Source: Edolisoma coerulescens
Lineage: Eukaryota; Chordata; Aves; Passeriformes; Campephagidae
DNA length: 64,000 nucleotides
Assembly: GCA_013397115.1 (NCBI GenBank)
Contig: VWZW01004691.1
Location: 2,390 to 66,389, forward strand
Direction: 5' to 3'
Shown here in pieces: positions 38,401 to 49,990 of the stretch. Below the pieces are notes generated by a model. The model was not told where the DNA came from. It ran no database searches and saw only the letters and a program-made list of their open reading frames with translations. Position 1 is the stretch's first letter; the number at the start of each line of letters is the position of its first letter. Made by a program: the position numbers and the translations under genes.

Positions 38401-39639
38401 TTGTGGTTTTATATCAGTGAATTAACAAAGACAATTTTGGTCAATATTCTCTGATTTTCATGTTCATTCGTTCAAAATAGTACCATTTGCATTGTATAAC
38501 ATGCAGAGGTTAGAAACAAAACAGGCATAAGTTTTCCTTTCATTTTTCTGATTCTTTGTTAAGTGCTGCATTTTTCAATTTTCAAAGAGTTTGACACACT
38601 GATTATACATCCATTCACAAGGACAGGCTTCAGTGGCATAGGATAATCACTGAGCAAAAGTGCTTACAGTTACCTTGGACAGACAGACCTGCTTAATTAT
38701 AGTTTATCCTCATTAGAAAGGCTTCATGAAAATTTATTCACAAACTGTAAGTTACAGGGATTTTTTATTTGTTTGACTGATTTTTATGGTCAGCTGATAA
38801 AGAAAATAAGTCTTTACTTCATTTTTCTTTTAAGACAAAAGATCAGCTACCTTTAATTCCAGAATAGTATGGAATAATAACAATTCATTTTATCTGACAG
38901 AAAATATACTCAAACCCAACATTCAGCATATTTTCAAGCCATTTTTTTCAAAACAGCCTGAAACTTTAATTCTTTTTAATGGTTTTTTTTTTTCTTTTTA
39001 AATATGTAGACAAAGGTTTTGCTCATCTGGGTTGAAATTCATTCTATGCGGAGTGTTCATTTATATCTCCCCTAAAATTTAAACTAAGCTTCTCCATCTC
39101 CCCTTAAGGAATGTAATTACTATCCTTCATTTCTTGTAGTTCCCATGATGTGCCTGTCTTCCAAATAGAGAATAATGCATTATCTGTGCCCCAAGGAATT
39201 TATATTAGAAGATAAACTATATTATTGTCTGTAAAATGAATTATTTTAAATAAAAAGGGATGCTAGGATGCAATTACTGTGTTCAAGAGGACACATTTAG
39301 TTCTGTTTAAATTGATGTTGAAGAATGCTGCATGCTTAATGGCACAATTCAGAAAATAATATGTTATAACAGGAACTATATTCATAAAGTCAAATGTAAT
39401 TTACATACAGATAAAATATCTACTTTATCTACAGTCTGTATGTTAAAATAGAAAATATAGATTGATATTTGCTTCCAGTGTGACACAACTGTGGATAAAG
39501 ACTTAAACCTTTTCTTGATACTCACCAATCACATGTTAAAAATCTGTGGCATTCTTTGCGCATCCTAAAACTCAAATGTGCCAAAGATTTTTCAAAATGC
39601 CAATGCTATCACACAAGATTTAAAGGGAAAACAAAAGAA

Positions 39640-39900
39640 AGATAAAAATAGAAACCAAAGACCCACACTCCTAAAAAACAAACCAACCAAAAAACCCCAA
39701 AAACCAAAAAAGCGCCAACAACAAAAAACCAAAACCTAAACAACCAACCAAGAAAAAAACTCAACAAAAGCACCAAAAATAAAGGAAAACTAGCCAACCA
39801 CTGCCCCCAAATAAAAAAACCAAAAAGCCCCCAAACCAAACCAAAACAAAACAAAAATCCGCCAAAAAAAATCCAAAAACTCAAACGCAACCAAACTCCT
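39640..39900 (+). repeat. A/C-rich low-complexity tract
   Basis: About 260 nt made almost only of A and C on the plus strand, with motifs such as AACCAACCAAAAAACCCC repeated irregularly and very few G or T. It has no fixed period, so it is not a clean microsatellite. The minus-strand open frame across it (39890-39609) is a run of F, L, G, W and V codons caused by this composition. Confidence 0.92.
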
Positions 39901-42900
39901 AAACATACATTCAGGATAATTTTACGATGTTCTTAAAATCTCAACTGTTATAATTTAAGTACACAACTGCAATAACTACATTCAATTTCTGCATTATCAT
40001 AGAGTAAAATAGTAGATAATGTAATATACTGGCATAAACTCATACAGATCTGTACTATCTTTTTAATACGACAAATGTTTTAATTATTTGAACTTGCTGT
40101 CCTCTTTCATAATACACACATTTTAGACATGCATTTAATGCTTCTGTCTGCTTGCATTTATTTGATTAAGCAATATATTTTTCTGTTTTCCTCCAAAATC
40201 TTTTCCTCTCTTTTTAACATAGTGATTAGGAAATATGGATCTCCATGTCCTGGGGAAAACATGCTTTTTAAACAGGAGGGTGGAATATACAAGTAAAACA
40301 TGAGGAGAAAAGGATGCAAAATTCTAAAAGTTATTTAGGAGATGGCTGAAGACTTCTTCACTAGCAAGTGTTATGAACAACCTATTATATAAAGCAGATA
40401 TTGTCTGCATCTGATTCTGTCCAGAGGCAGATGGATGGACTGGGTGATTGCTGGAAGCCATTCACAGCTATTCCTTGCCACATCAATTTGTATTTCAGAA
40501 TAGATTCTACCTTCTTAATTAAAGTAAAATATGGCTTCAAATGAATGAATATGGCAACAAAGGTATTACACATAAGACTAAATCCCATTTAAAATACAGT
40601 TTTTTATAATAACAATGCACATATCTGGAGCAGTATTAAACCTCTGCTTTACAATTTTGTTTTGTTTTACTTAATCTGCCTTATGTGTCACAGCTAGAAA
40701 CCCTTGATTACTCATGCAAAACTTAGATTTGAAATAATTCATTTTCAGGAAGCATTGATGCACTGTTTTTCCTCATATACTAGAAAAACATTAAATGAAT
40801 TGACCAGTACAGTTTTCATTTGAGTGGACCTACGACAGCTACAATTGCAGTACAGTTTCAAGCCTGAAAACACATCTGTATATTTTCAAATATTTTAATC
40901 TAAGAAGCATCAGCATATTTTTTGTTTACTTGCTTTCAGATTCTGATTAACCATTTAACTTTCTTCCACAGCTAACTCATTTGAACAAGAATTAGAAGAG
41001 CAATCTTCAGAAAAACAAAAAAATTGCAGATTTATTCTACACCCCAACTGTTGAATTCTTTTTTATTAGAATGAGTAATGTTTTAAATTGAGGATGTGTT
41101 TTCTATTAGGCATAAAACAATATCACATTTCAGGGTAATTCTGTGTACATGACTTTTACATGAATTCATATTCCAAAGTTATAACAGGAGGAAAATCCTT
41201 CCAGAAACTGGTTCTGATGCTGGATGGATGGGAAACAAGATGACAGTATCAAGAACAGCTGAATCAAAGCTCTGCTCCTCCTATTATAGGAGTAAAAGAC
41301 AGGTTTTGGCCCTTAATACATGGAGTGACAAAACTTCAGTTTTGCCTACACTGGAAAGCCTTTAGTTGCCTCTGAGACAAGATAAAAGATATAAAAATAG
41401 AAAAAAGAAGAAAAACAAAACATGTAAAAAACCAGTAAATACTGAATTCTGAAGCAGAATGCCAAATTGTTTCCTCAGACTAGATGAAGCAAGATCCAAG
41501 GCATGTGTTATGTGACAAACAACTCCTTAGATCACAGCAAAAGTTTATTCAAGCTTCTATTTGACCTATTTGACCAGTGCAGGGTTTAAATGCTGCTGAA
41601 ATAAAATTGCAGTCAGCCATTTAATCTATATTCCAATTTAATCCATTTTCCCAGTTTCAGAGTCAGTGGTGCTTATGATCTTATCACAGTTGTGAAGTCA
41701 TACAAGCAGACTGCCTCCCATTTCTTTAGAAAAAGATTAGTTAATAATAAACAATAGTTTTTCCAAGTCTGAAGGTAAAGCATAAATGTAATCTACATAT
41801 TCATGTACATATATGCATAAATGTGTACATATGTACACAGAGAGTACTGGTTCTTCACATTAATTTTTCAATATAAAGATTAATATATATTCCCTTCAAA
41901 GGTTTAGCAGGATCTAATGTCTTTTGACCAGAGATGAGTTCAATACTCCTCTACTTCATAAAAACAAAGATTTTTATGGACAGTTACAGTAAGGTCACTT
42001 GACACACTTCAAACAAGTAACTCAGTTAAGAGAACAATTTAAACTTAGAGATCTTAGTTTTATTTCTGCGATTAATTAGTTATCTTTCAGAACTCTATAA
42101 GGAATCTTTTAATATTGTTGGACAATAATTTCTTTCAACTATTCTGAACAATCAAAGCTACCCAGTCTTCAAGAAGGGATTAACTCCCAGGATTCTCTGT
42201 AAGAATGACTTAATTAAAAAGGCTTAAGAGAAGAACTGCTTTAATACAGGAAACGAGAACTCTTTGACCCCTAGAGGTTGACTGAAAGTTATCACTTTCT
42301 TGAAAATGAGTGATCAATAAAAACTCAAAAGGGGAATTATCTTTAAAGACGGTTAAGGAATTGCTGCTGCTACAAAATAAGGAAAATAACTTGCATTTTA
42401 TGAGCTTCAGGTTCCACACAAAACATCCACAGAAGTACTGAGGCACCGTGCACAGCAGCTGCTCTACACTGAGCCTCCACCATTTCTTCAATCTTCTGAG
42501 GGCTACAAAGAATTAAATGCAAGATCTCTTAAAAATTATACATTTTCTTTCTGCCATTAGTTTGTCACTGCTTCCTTATGGCAGATTTAGCTGCACACAT
42601 TCCCCTTCATTCCCACAAATGTTCATCAATACCTGTATCATCTGATACATGTATCATCTGATGGGATTCATCTTATCTCAAAAGATACCAGCATGGAAAT
42701 CAGAGCCAGAATGGGATTTTGCTCCAGCACTGCTACAGTTCTACAACATAGTGATAAGGCTTGGGTGTCAGGAAGTCAGAGAATTTATATCAAAACCAAA
42801 GAAAACCCTGGCTCTCTAAGAAATCATCCAGAATATATCAAATCATCCAGAATACAGGGAAAACCAATGGCAGCCAGCAGTAATTCATGGGACTGAACCA

Positions 42901-45900
42901 TCCAAGTTTTCTGCTCTAGCTAAAGTAAGTTTACAAAAACTGTCAGCTGGTAAAAGCATTGAATGAGGCAGAAACAAGAAAAGTGAGAGGGAGCACTATG
43001 GGATTAAATTAAGCTGATTCAAACAGGATAAAGAAAATGGCTAAAAAGCAGCTAGAAATGAGACCGGTACTGGAGCCAGCCTGACAGTGGAAAGCTACCA
43101 GGAAAAAACATGTTACTAAACTGTAATGACACTAATTTAATGGATATATCCCAAGCATAGTAAGGGAAACAAATGGACAAAGAGACAGAGATACAAATCA
43201 ACTACCTCAATACAACCAGAACTTCAGTGTCAGCCGTATGAAAATACAGAGAAACATCTTGTTATAAAGCCTTCAGTGAAAACCATGCACACAAGAGTTG
43301 GGAGAAAGATTAGCTCAATGTGTATTTAATCTTATTACAAAAGTGTTATCCACTGCCTTCCTTGTACATCTGGATGGGGAAAAAACTCAACTCTAAATGA
43401 GTTGGGCAAATCAAACTCAGGCAAAATTATACCCAACTTCCTTGCTAGAAGGAAGGATTTGGATTCTCTGAATCACACAGAGATATTTGCACAGCAAGCA
43501 TAGTCTTGAACATTCAGACCTTCGAGAACAGTTTATAGTCATGTGGAGATCAGCTGCCACTGCTTATCACCTGTATTTCTGAAAAATGTCATATATGCAG
43601 TCTGTCGATGTACTGTAAATTGTTTTCAAGGAATTAGTCTCCTGCAGGTTGAAGCAAATGATTCCAAACTCTTTTGTAGCAAGCTGACTTGACATTGTAA
43701 CAGTCAATTTTTTGAACTATTTGCTTCCAAAAAGGTATCCTTTTTGTGTGTCCAAGCACAGGAGAAGAAGCACTGTCCATACCACACCTGCAGGTTTTCC
43801 TATCTCAAAAAAACCTGGAAACATGCTTGTAAATACACGACATTAGATTATTCCCAGTTTTATTTTCAAGCTAGGCATGATCCTAAAGGCACACAAAAAT
43901 CTTTTATCCTACTCTAAACCCAGATTTAATAAAAAGAAAGAGAATCTGGTCCACTCTTTTCCAGAGATCTTTATCCCTCTTTCCCAAGGTTTCTTCAAGA
44001 GTGGGGGTGGGTGCTGGTAACCCCAGGGGCTGGGAGGGGGAAGTGAATATATGCCACTGTACACAGAGAATAGTAACTTCTTTGGACCTAGTTGTAGATC
44101 AGTAGATAGAAATTATTCATTAACCTTTTGCAAGTGTCCAGTATTTCAGTTTACTTACTCAATTGCTGCTATGGATCCTGAATTTATAGTTCATCAATTG
44201 CCAGTTCACTACTAGCCATTCATAAATTCATTAAAAAAATTGAATCCTAATTTTGGTTTAACTATTAGAAGCACGTGTTTTTTCTCGTATACCACACTGC
44301 CTGTTCCAAGGTCCTGGCTCAACTAAAACTCTTTATCCAGCTACTTTGGGCTCGTTTTTCAGGGTAAAAGTTACAGAAGTGTTTGGCTGACTTAATTCAA
44401 CACAGTCAAATTTTGCATTTTATTACACAACAGAATAATCATGCTATAGATACAATTTATTCATTCAAATCTGCAGACAACATGAAGTTCTCTTGACTGG
44501 ACACCATTTCATCACATTTCAGATGCAGATACAACCTCAAAAATTACAACACTGCCAGTTTAATCTTCATTCAATTTTTTTTTCCCTGCCTGTAACCTTC
44601 AAACAATATTTTTAGTTTTCATTAAAAATACATTTACTAGTACCAAACATATTTTCAAAGGTCTTGCTTTGGAAAAGGGCATCTTCCTCCCATCATTTAA
44701 CATTAAAATAAAAGGCTGTAGAATAAAAACTCATAATATATTTGGCCAAATAAGACTTCTTTTACCTCTCATGCTTTATTTAAGTTAGAGAATTGAAAGT
44801 TATACGTATATATTTCTACTCATAAACCAAAACTATTACAAAACTAGAAATACTTGACAGCAGAACATTATGGTTGCCAGAAATGTGACAAACCATAAAA
44901 GTTAGAAGCAGCTCTGAATGTTTCTTTACAGTCATGGATGGCATCTTGTCACCTTGTAACACAGGAGCTGCCACTATTACAACAGCATTTCAACACAGAC
45001 TTTTCCTAGGAAAGGATTTAAGCTTGTCCTTTTTCTCACTTTCATCCATCTTATGTTATTTCTTGGAACATTTCCTAAATTCTTAAAATGGTCATAACAT
45101 ATTTTAGGATTTTGTTTTGTACTAGGGGCAGACAAAAAGGAGTAATTCCAAGCAATCCTTGATTAAGAAAAAATTATTGTTCTTACCAAAACCAGTGAAA
45201 AGTAAATCATGTGGAGACAAACAATATGGGGCATTTAATTTAAAGGAACTTGTGACTAGTGGTGGAAGACCTGAGCTAGATTTGCAGCGTGATACACACA
45301 CTGGATGGGAAAGTCCCCTTGTGAAACAAGTGAAATCAAACTTCTTCCATTCCATTTCAGTTTTTTCAGTGTCTGGGCAATTAGATAGAATATCTATAGC
45401 ACAAATCCCACCACTTCTAACAGACACACTAATTTAAGCATGTGTTTCTTTGAGAGTTGTTATATGTCTAAAAAAGATTGAGCTTGTAGGCTTCTTCCTC
45501 CAAAACAGAGAATTCTCTTAAGTTTGTCTTTTGAACTTGCCCAAAAATACTGTCACATTGCCTTGCTAAAATGAAATTTTCATTCATCAAATAACCATCC
45601 ATATGGTTTTTCAATTTTTGTAATATTTTTATTTAAGTTATCTAAAGTTGTTTACACTTATGACTATCAGTCTTATACGTATAGGGCTGTCACAGATCAG
45701 TTCAAGAAATTCCTCCCTAATTTCCTTTAGGAGAAGTTAGCAAGATTAATATGGCACGTGATCCACTCCATTGACAGAAAAGTGTGATCTTTTCTACCAC
45801 AACAGCTGCACCTGAAGAGGATTTCTGCTCAAAGCCTAAACAAAATTGTTGAACCTCTCATCACTGGGATATTTAGATTTTACAAATAAAGGCTCCCATA

Positions 45901-46137
45901 CTTCCACTAGGTATCTAATTAAACAACAGCAACATTTGGAACAACATGAAATACAGTTAATCAGCTCTTAGTTAATTTAAGGCTTTTAACTTAGACATTT
46001 ACTAAAAAAAAAAAAATCCAACCCATCAAACAAAAAAATAAAACAAATACATCACTAAAAAAACCCCTCTCTTTTCCCACCACCAAAAATGTAGCTATGT
46101 TTTACACAAAAACATTAATCATAGGAAGAAGAACTAA

Positions 46138-46200
46138 TTTTTTTTTTTTTTTAAAAAAAAAAAATAATTAATGGAAAAAAAAACATTTTTTTTTTTTTTT
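46138..46200. repeat. poly-T / poly-A homopolymer cluster
   Basis: Four homopolymers in 63 nt: 15 T (46138-46152), 12 A (46153-46164), 9 A (46175-46183) and 15 T (46186-46200). The T15-A12 junction is self-complementary. Confidence 0.9.
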
Positions 46201-47877
46201 AAGGAGAAAAAAAAGAGATAGAAGCACCTGGAAGCAGAAATTTTCTATACTTACCATTCTCCTGTATAGGAATAAGTATTTGCTCCAAGCAGCACTGCAG
46301 AGATTTATTATTTGCTCCTCTTGGAAAGTTAACATTTCCAGAGAATTACACTCTGGATTGGACTAACAGAGAACAGGCTGTGAGAAGAAAAGTATTAATT
46401 GAAAAGGTTATTCCTAGATGGACTGAGAATGCACACACAACCTCTCTGCCAGCTTTTATTTCTGCAGCAAAGACTAGGTTCAACTATTTATTTACTTCTC
46501 CTTAAACTGATCAAACAAAGTTTTGGGGAAAGAAGAGACTTAAATGTTCCTTATATATTCCAAACTGATCAATTTTTCTCACAGAACTAACAAGTTTAGA
46601 ATGAAAACAAAGGAAAAGAGAAAAAAAAAACCTTGAAAAAGAATCACAAAATCAGCAGTGTGCAGACAGCCTATTTCAGCAGCAGCTTGTGAAGTGACCT
46701 TTTATCTCCAATAAAATGATTTTTCCAGGGATATTTCTTTCCCATGTTGATTTGCCCTCCTTATACGTCACCCAAGGTGTCCAGGTAGACCTCCACTACC
46801 AGTTTATAGACCCATCCCTACTCACCCTTAACACACTGCCTCTTCCTTCTAGTTCTACGGCACCTTAGACATTGCTTTAAATCAGATGGAATGATTTTTG
46901 ATCTATGTTAACGTCAGAGACATAACAATTAGTAGGAGGAGAGGAGGAAAGTCCTCAGCTTTCTGCTGACTGCAAACCCATGAGCCACAAACTTCTCCTA
47001 AATCAAGACCAGTTGTGTCTTGAAAACCACCAGTGACTCTGCCACAACCCTGGGGAGGCTTAAGAGGCATGACAGTCTTTGTGCTCTTTACTTTCATTAC
47101 TCAGGGGAATACAACAGAGATTGCAGCCATAATTAAATCCTTACCCAGAATATATTAAATATATAACTGTTGTCCAAAGAGGCACGTAGTAACAATAATG
47201 TTTCATCACACCAGGAATAAAGTCTTACATTAAGCAAAGCAAATTATACCAAGATTCCATTGTGCTTCTTATTCTAATTTGTCATTAGATGTAGACAAAC
47301 AGTTCCTTTTCCTCTAGAGATAACTACACAGAGGTTAGAATGTGTAATATTAAGGTTAATCAGATGAGCTGACTGCAAACAACCAGCAGTCATCCAGAAA
47401 ATTAACATCTGTCTATTACTTCTAAAAGTAAAATTGGATCAAGTATTTTCTAACTACGTGAACACAGATGACTCACTTTACCTGCTTTACCTCAGTCTTC
47501 TCTGCCATGAAAACTAAGAAAAAGACAATTCACTCCCTCTGTGAAGACCCAGGATAGCTGTACAGTTAAGCTTCCTCCTTGACTGGTATGTAGTTTCAGT
47601 GACTCTAACGTATTTAGTGGTCTTTCACAGAAGAGAAAAACATTAGCATAGGTTTCTTGGGGGAAAAAAAAAAGTTAAAAAAAAATAGAGTAAAATCATC
47701 TGATGCCTGCAATCAAACATATGGTAAAAAAAAAGCTGAGATATGAAATTTTGTCTAAATCTTTGTATCTACTCGGTGGCAGGGAGGTGCATGTCCTTCA
47801 ATCAACAAAACACTACCACTTTGTGTTTGGGGAGGGAAAACCTTACTTCTATTAAAGTACCTTATGGCTTTAAAAAA

Positions 47878-47990
47878 AAAAGAAATGCACCAACCAACCG
47901 AAAAACCCAACCCAAAAACCAACCAAAAAAAAAAACAACAAAAAAAAACCAACCACGAAACTCCCTGAAACACACAAAACAACCAGCCAG
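47878..47990 (+). repeat. A/C-rich low-complexity tract
   Basis: A second irregular A/C-rich tract (units such as CCAACCAAAAAAAAAAAC). It generates the spurious open frames at 47743-48024 (plus) and 47982-47755 (minus). Confidence 0.88.
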
Positions 47991-49769
47991 GAATACTTCA
48001 AGAATCTTTGCCCTATTACCTTAACTTTCTTCCCTTCGGGAAAATCAAGATTTCTGTCATCCTTTCTAAATACAAATAGGTATTATCTCAATGGGACCAT
48101 ATGTGGGCCTTCTGCATGTAATTACTGAAGTTTATTGATACGGTTTGGGTATTTTTTCAAATAAGAAAAACCATTTATTCATATTTTCAGTGGAAAAAAG
48201 CCACATTAAACTATGTCCAGAAAAACTTTATTTGTCATGCCTTCTCTGAAATTTTTGGAAATATAACAGTATGCTTTTCACTGTAAAATGAATTAACCAG
48301 AGATAATAAAGACCCTCTTGTTGCACTTCAATATTCTTTTCATTAGGCGAAAGGGAAAGAAAGGAAAACAGCAAGGCACCATTCAGCAAGATTGCAGCAG
48401 AATGTCTGCCAGAGAAATGAACTCCAGCAAGCAGTTGTCTTCAAGATGGTGAGATCCCAGCTGTTCACCCATTTGGATCAAACTGATGAGCACATAGAAA
48501 GTCGTGCAACAGAGCTGCCAAACATTTCTCACTGCACCAAGCAGAGCCAACAGAGCTGCTGAAACCATAAGGTGATGCTCAAAATGAGCTCATTCTCAAT
48601 GTGCTTCTCTCTCCTCGGTGTGTGTGTGAGAGAGCATATATTTCAGCATTGAGAGACTTTGAGACACATTGAAACAGAGATAAAGAAAAACTAATTAAGC
48701 TCTCTGTATGCTTGCAAGCATTGCTAGTCATTGTAAACAGCAAAATATCTTGCTCACCAGCCACATTTCAAAGAATCCCAGAGGGCTACCACTATCGCCC
48801 AGGTAGAAGAAAAGAAGGGAGATTGCAAGTGTGACCAGCTGCATTCCCTATTTGCAGTGGAGAGCTGGGATGCAAGGAGTAAGGACATGAAGAGAAACAT
48901 TGCATTAGATTTCACAGTAGAAGTGTGGAACAAACTGTTAATAAGAACAGTTTGCTTAGTGCTGTTACCACAAGTGAAGATAATAGACATAATTTTCTAT
49001 AACCTTCATATGATCTTCTCTAATTTTCTGCCCTTTTGTGTTACTTAAAACAGTTATTTAAACATCTTCTTGTAATTTCTGGATTTCTGATTGTATGCAT
49101 TTCCCTCAACAGGAAAAAGCTACAATTTTACTTGACTGTAGGCACCATCTTTTCATTATTTCCTAACCTTTGAACTCTTGCCTTTATGTAGATTTCAGAG
49201 GCCATCCGTGCAGCTGGTTAGAATGGCAATGAGTGAAGAGAATCACCTCAAGACTGTAGCTGAAATTCATCATTTAACTCAGACAAGGCCTTATGTCTTT
49301 TGTCCTTTCCTTTGCTTCAAATTCTTTTGTGCTTCTACTTTTCTAACACTGGGAAAGTTTAAGAGAATGAGTTTTTTGGGTTTTTTTTAAATTGCACCTG
49401 AATGATAGGTGTGTTCTCCTTATGTGCCAGAGAAAACTGACAATTATTTTACACTGCTTATAAGGGAGACAAAACAAATCACTTAGACCTTTGCCACAGA
49501 AGGGCAGAGAATCCAGGCCATTATAAAGAAAGTTTGGATGTTGCAAAAATGTACATGAAGCTGTATCCATCTTACAGCATTACATGTAAGAGATACAGAC
49601 ACATATATGTGGGTACACGTAGGTAGAAAAACTGTCCTCATAGCCTGAAAAAAAATCCTATGGAGAAATTCCTATGAAGCTATTCTGCAATAAAAGAGAA
49701 GATAGGGGTGTTAGGACAGTTAGCCAACTTTTGCTTGGAAATTGCTTCAGCAACAGTTTACATGTGCCT

Positions 49770-49990
49770 TTAAATCACTTGTTTTGGTTTTGTTTATCTC
49801 TCTTTTTGTTATTTTCTTTTTCATTACAATTTATCATTATATTATTTTATTACAATTATTAAACTGTTCTTATCCAAATCCATAAGTTTTCTTAATTTTA
49901 TCCTTCCTATCCTATTGTATCCTCCCACCAGGGATGAGTGAGCAAGTGACTGAGTGGGGCTTAGTTGCCAATTGGGGTTAAATCACAACA
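49770..49990 (+). mobile_element. 3' end of an ERVL-type LTR, truncated
   Basis: Seen: a poly-A signal variant ATTAAA at 49858-49863 followed by CTGTTCTTATCC, then CCTCCCACCAGGGATGAGTG with AGCAAGTGACTGAGTGGGG, and an end reading TTGGGGTTAAATCACAACA, closing in the canonical CA at 49989-49990. From memory this is the U5 region of the passerine ERVL-type LTR group to which the element at 63022 also belongs ('attaaactgt(c/t)ctta' is shared). The U3 part is missing or unrecognisable; before about 49770 the sequence does not look like LTR. The AT expansion at 49800-49860 is unusual. No coding capacity. Confidence 0.8.

Larger units (their letters stand above)
35500..49769. other. long non-coding stretch, no gene recognised
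   Basis: AT-rich sequence. Poly-T (21 nt) at 37022-37042. A very long A/C-rich block at 39640-39900 and a second at 47878-47990. A homopolymer cluster at 46138-46200. G-rich tracts at 44003-44040. Short tandem duplications at 42633-42660 and 42821-42854. A perfect 18-bp palindrome at 41822-41839. Blocks near 37830-38170 and 48330-48660 have more balanced composition and could be conserved non-coding DNA. Overlapping open frames at 45122-45437 on both strands, and the 61-codon frame at 48568-48383 (minus), have no recognisable motif. Confidence 0.45.

Noticed and set aside
39609..39890. 93-codon hydrophobic minus-strand frame resembling a membrane protein
   Set aside because: Caused entirely by the A/C-rich tract, whose complement encodes only F, L, G, W and V codons.
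45122..45437. Frames of 101 and 92 codons on opposite strands
   Set aside because: Overlapping antisense frames with no motif; at most one could be real and neither is supported.
47743..48024. Open frames on both strands (lysine/asparagine/proline-rich and its hydrophobic mirror)
   Set aside because: By-products of the A/C low-complexity tract at 47878-47990.
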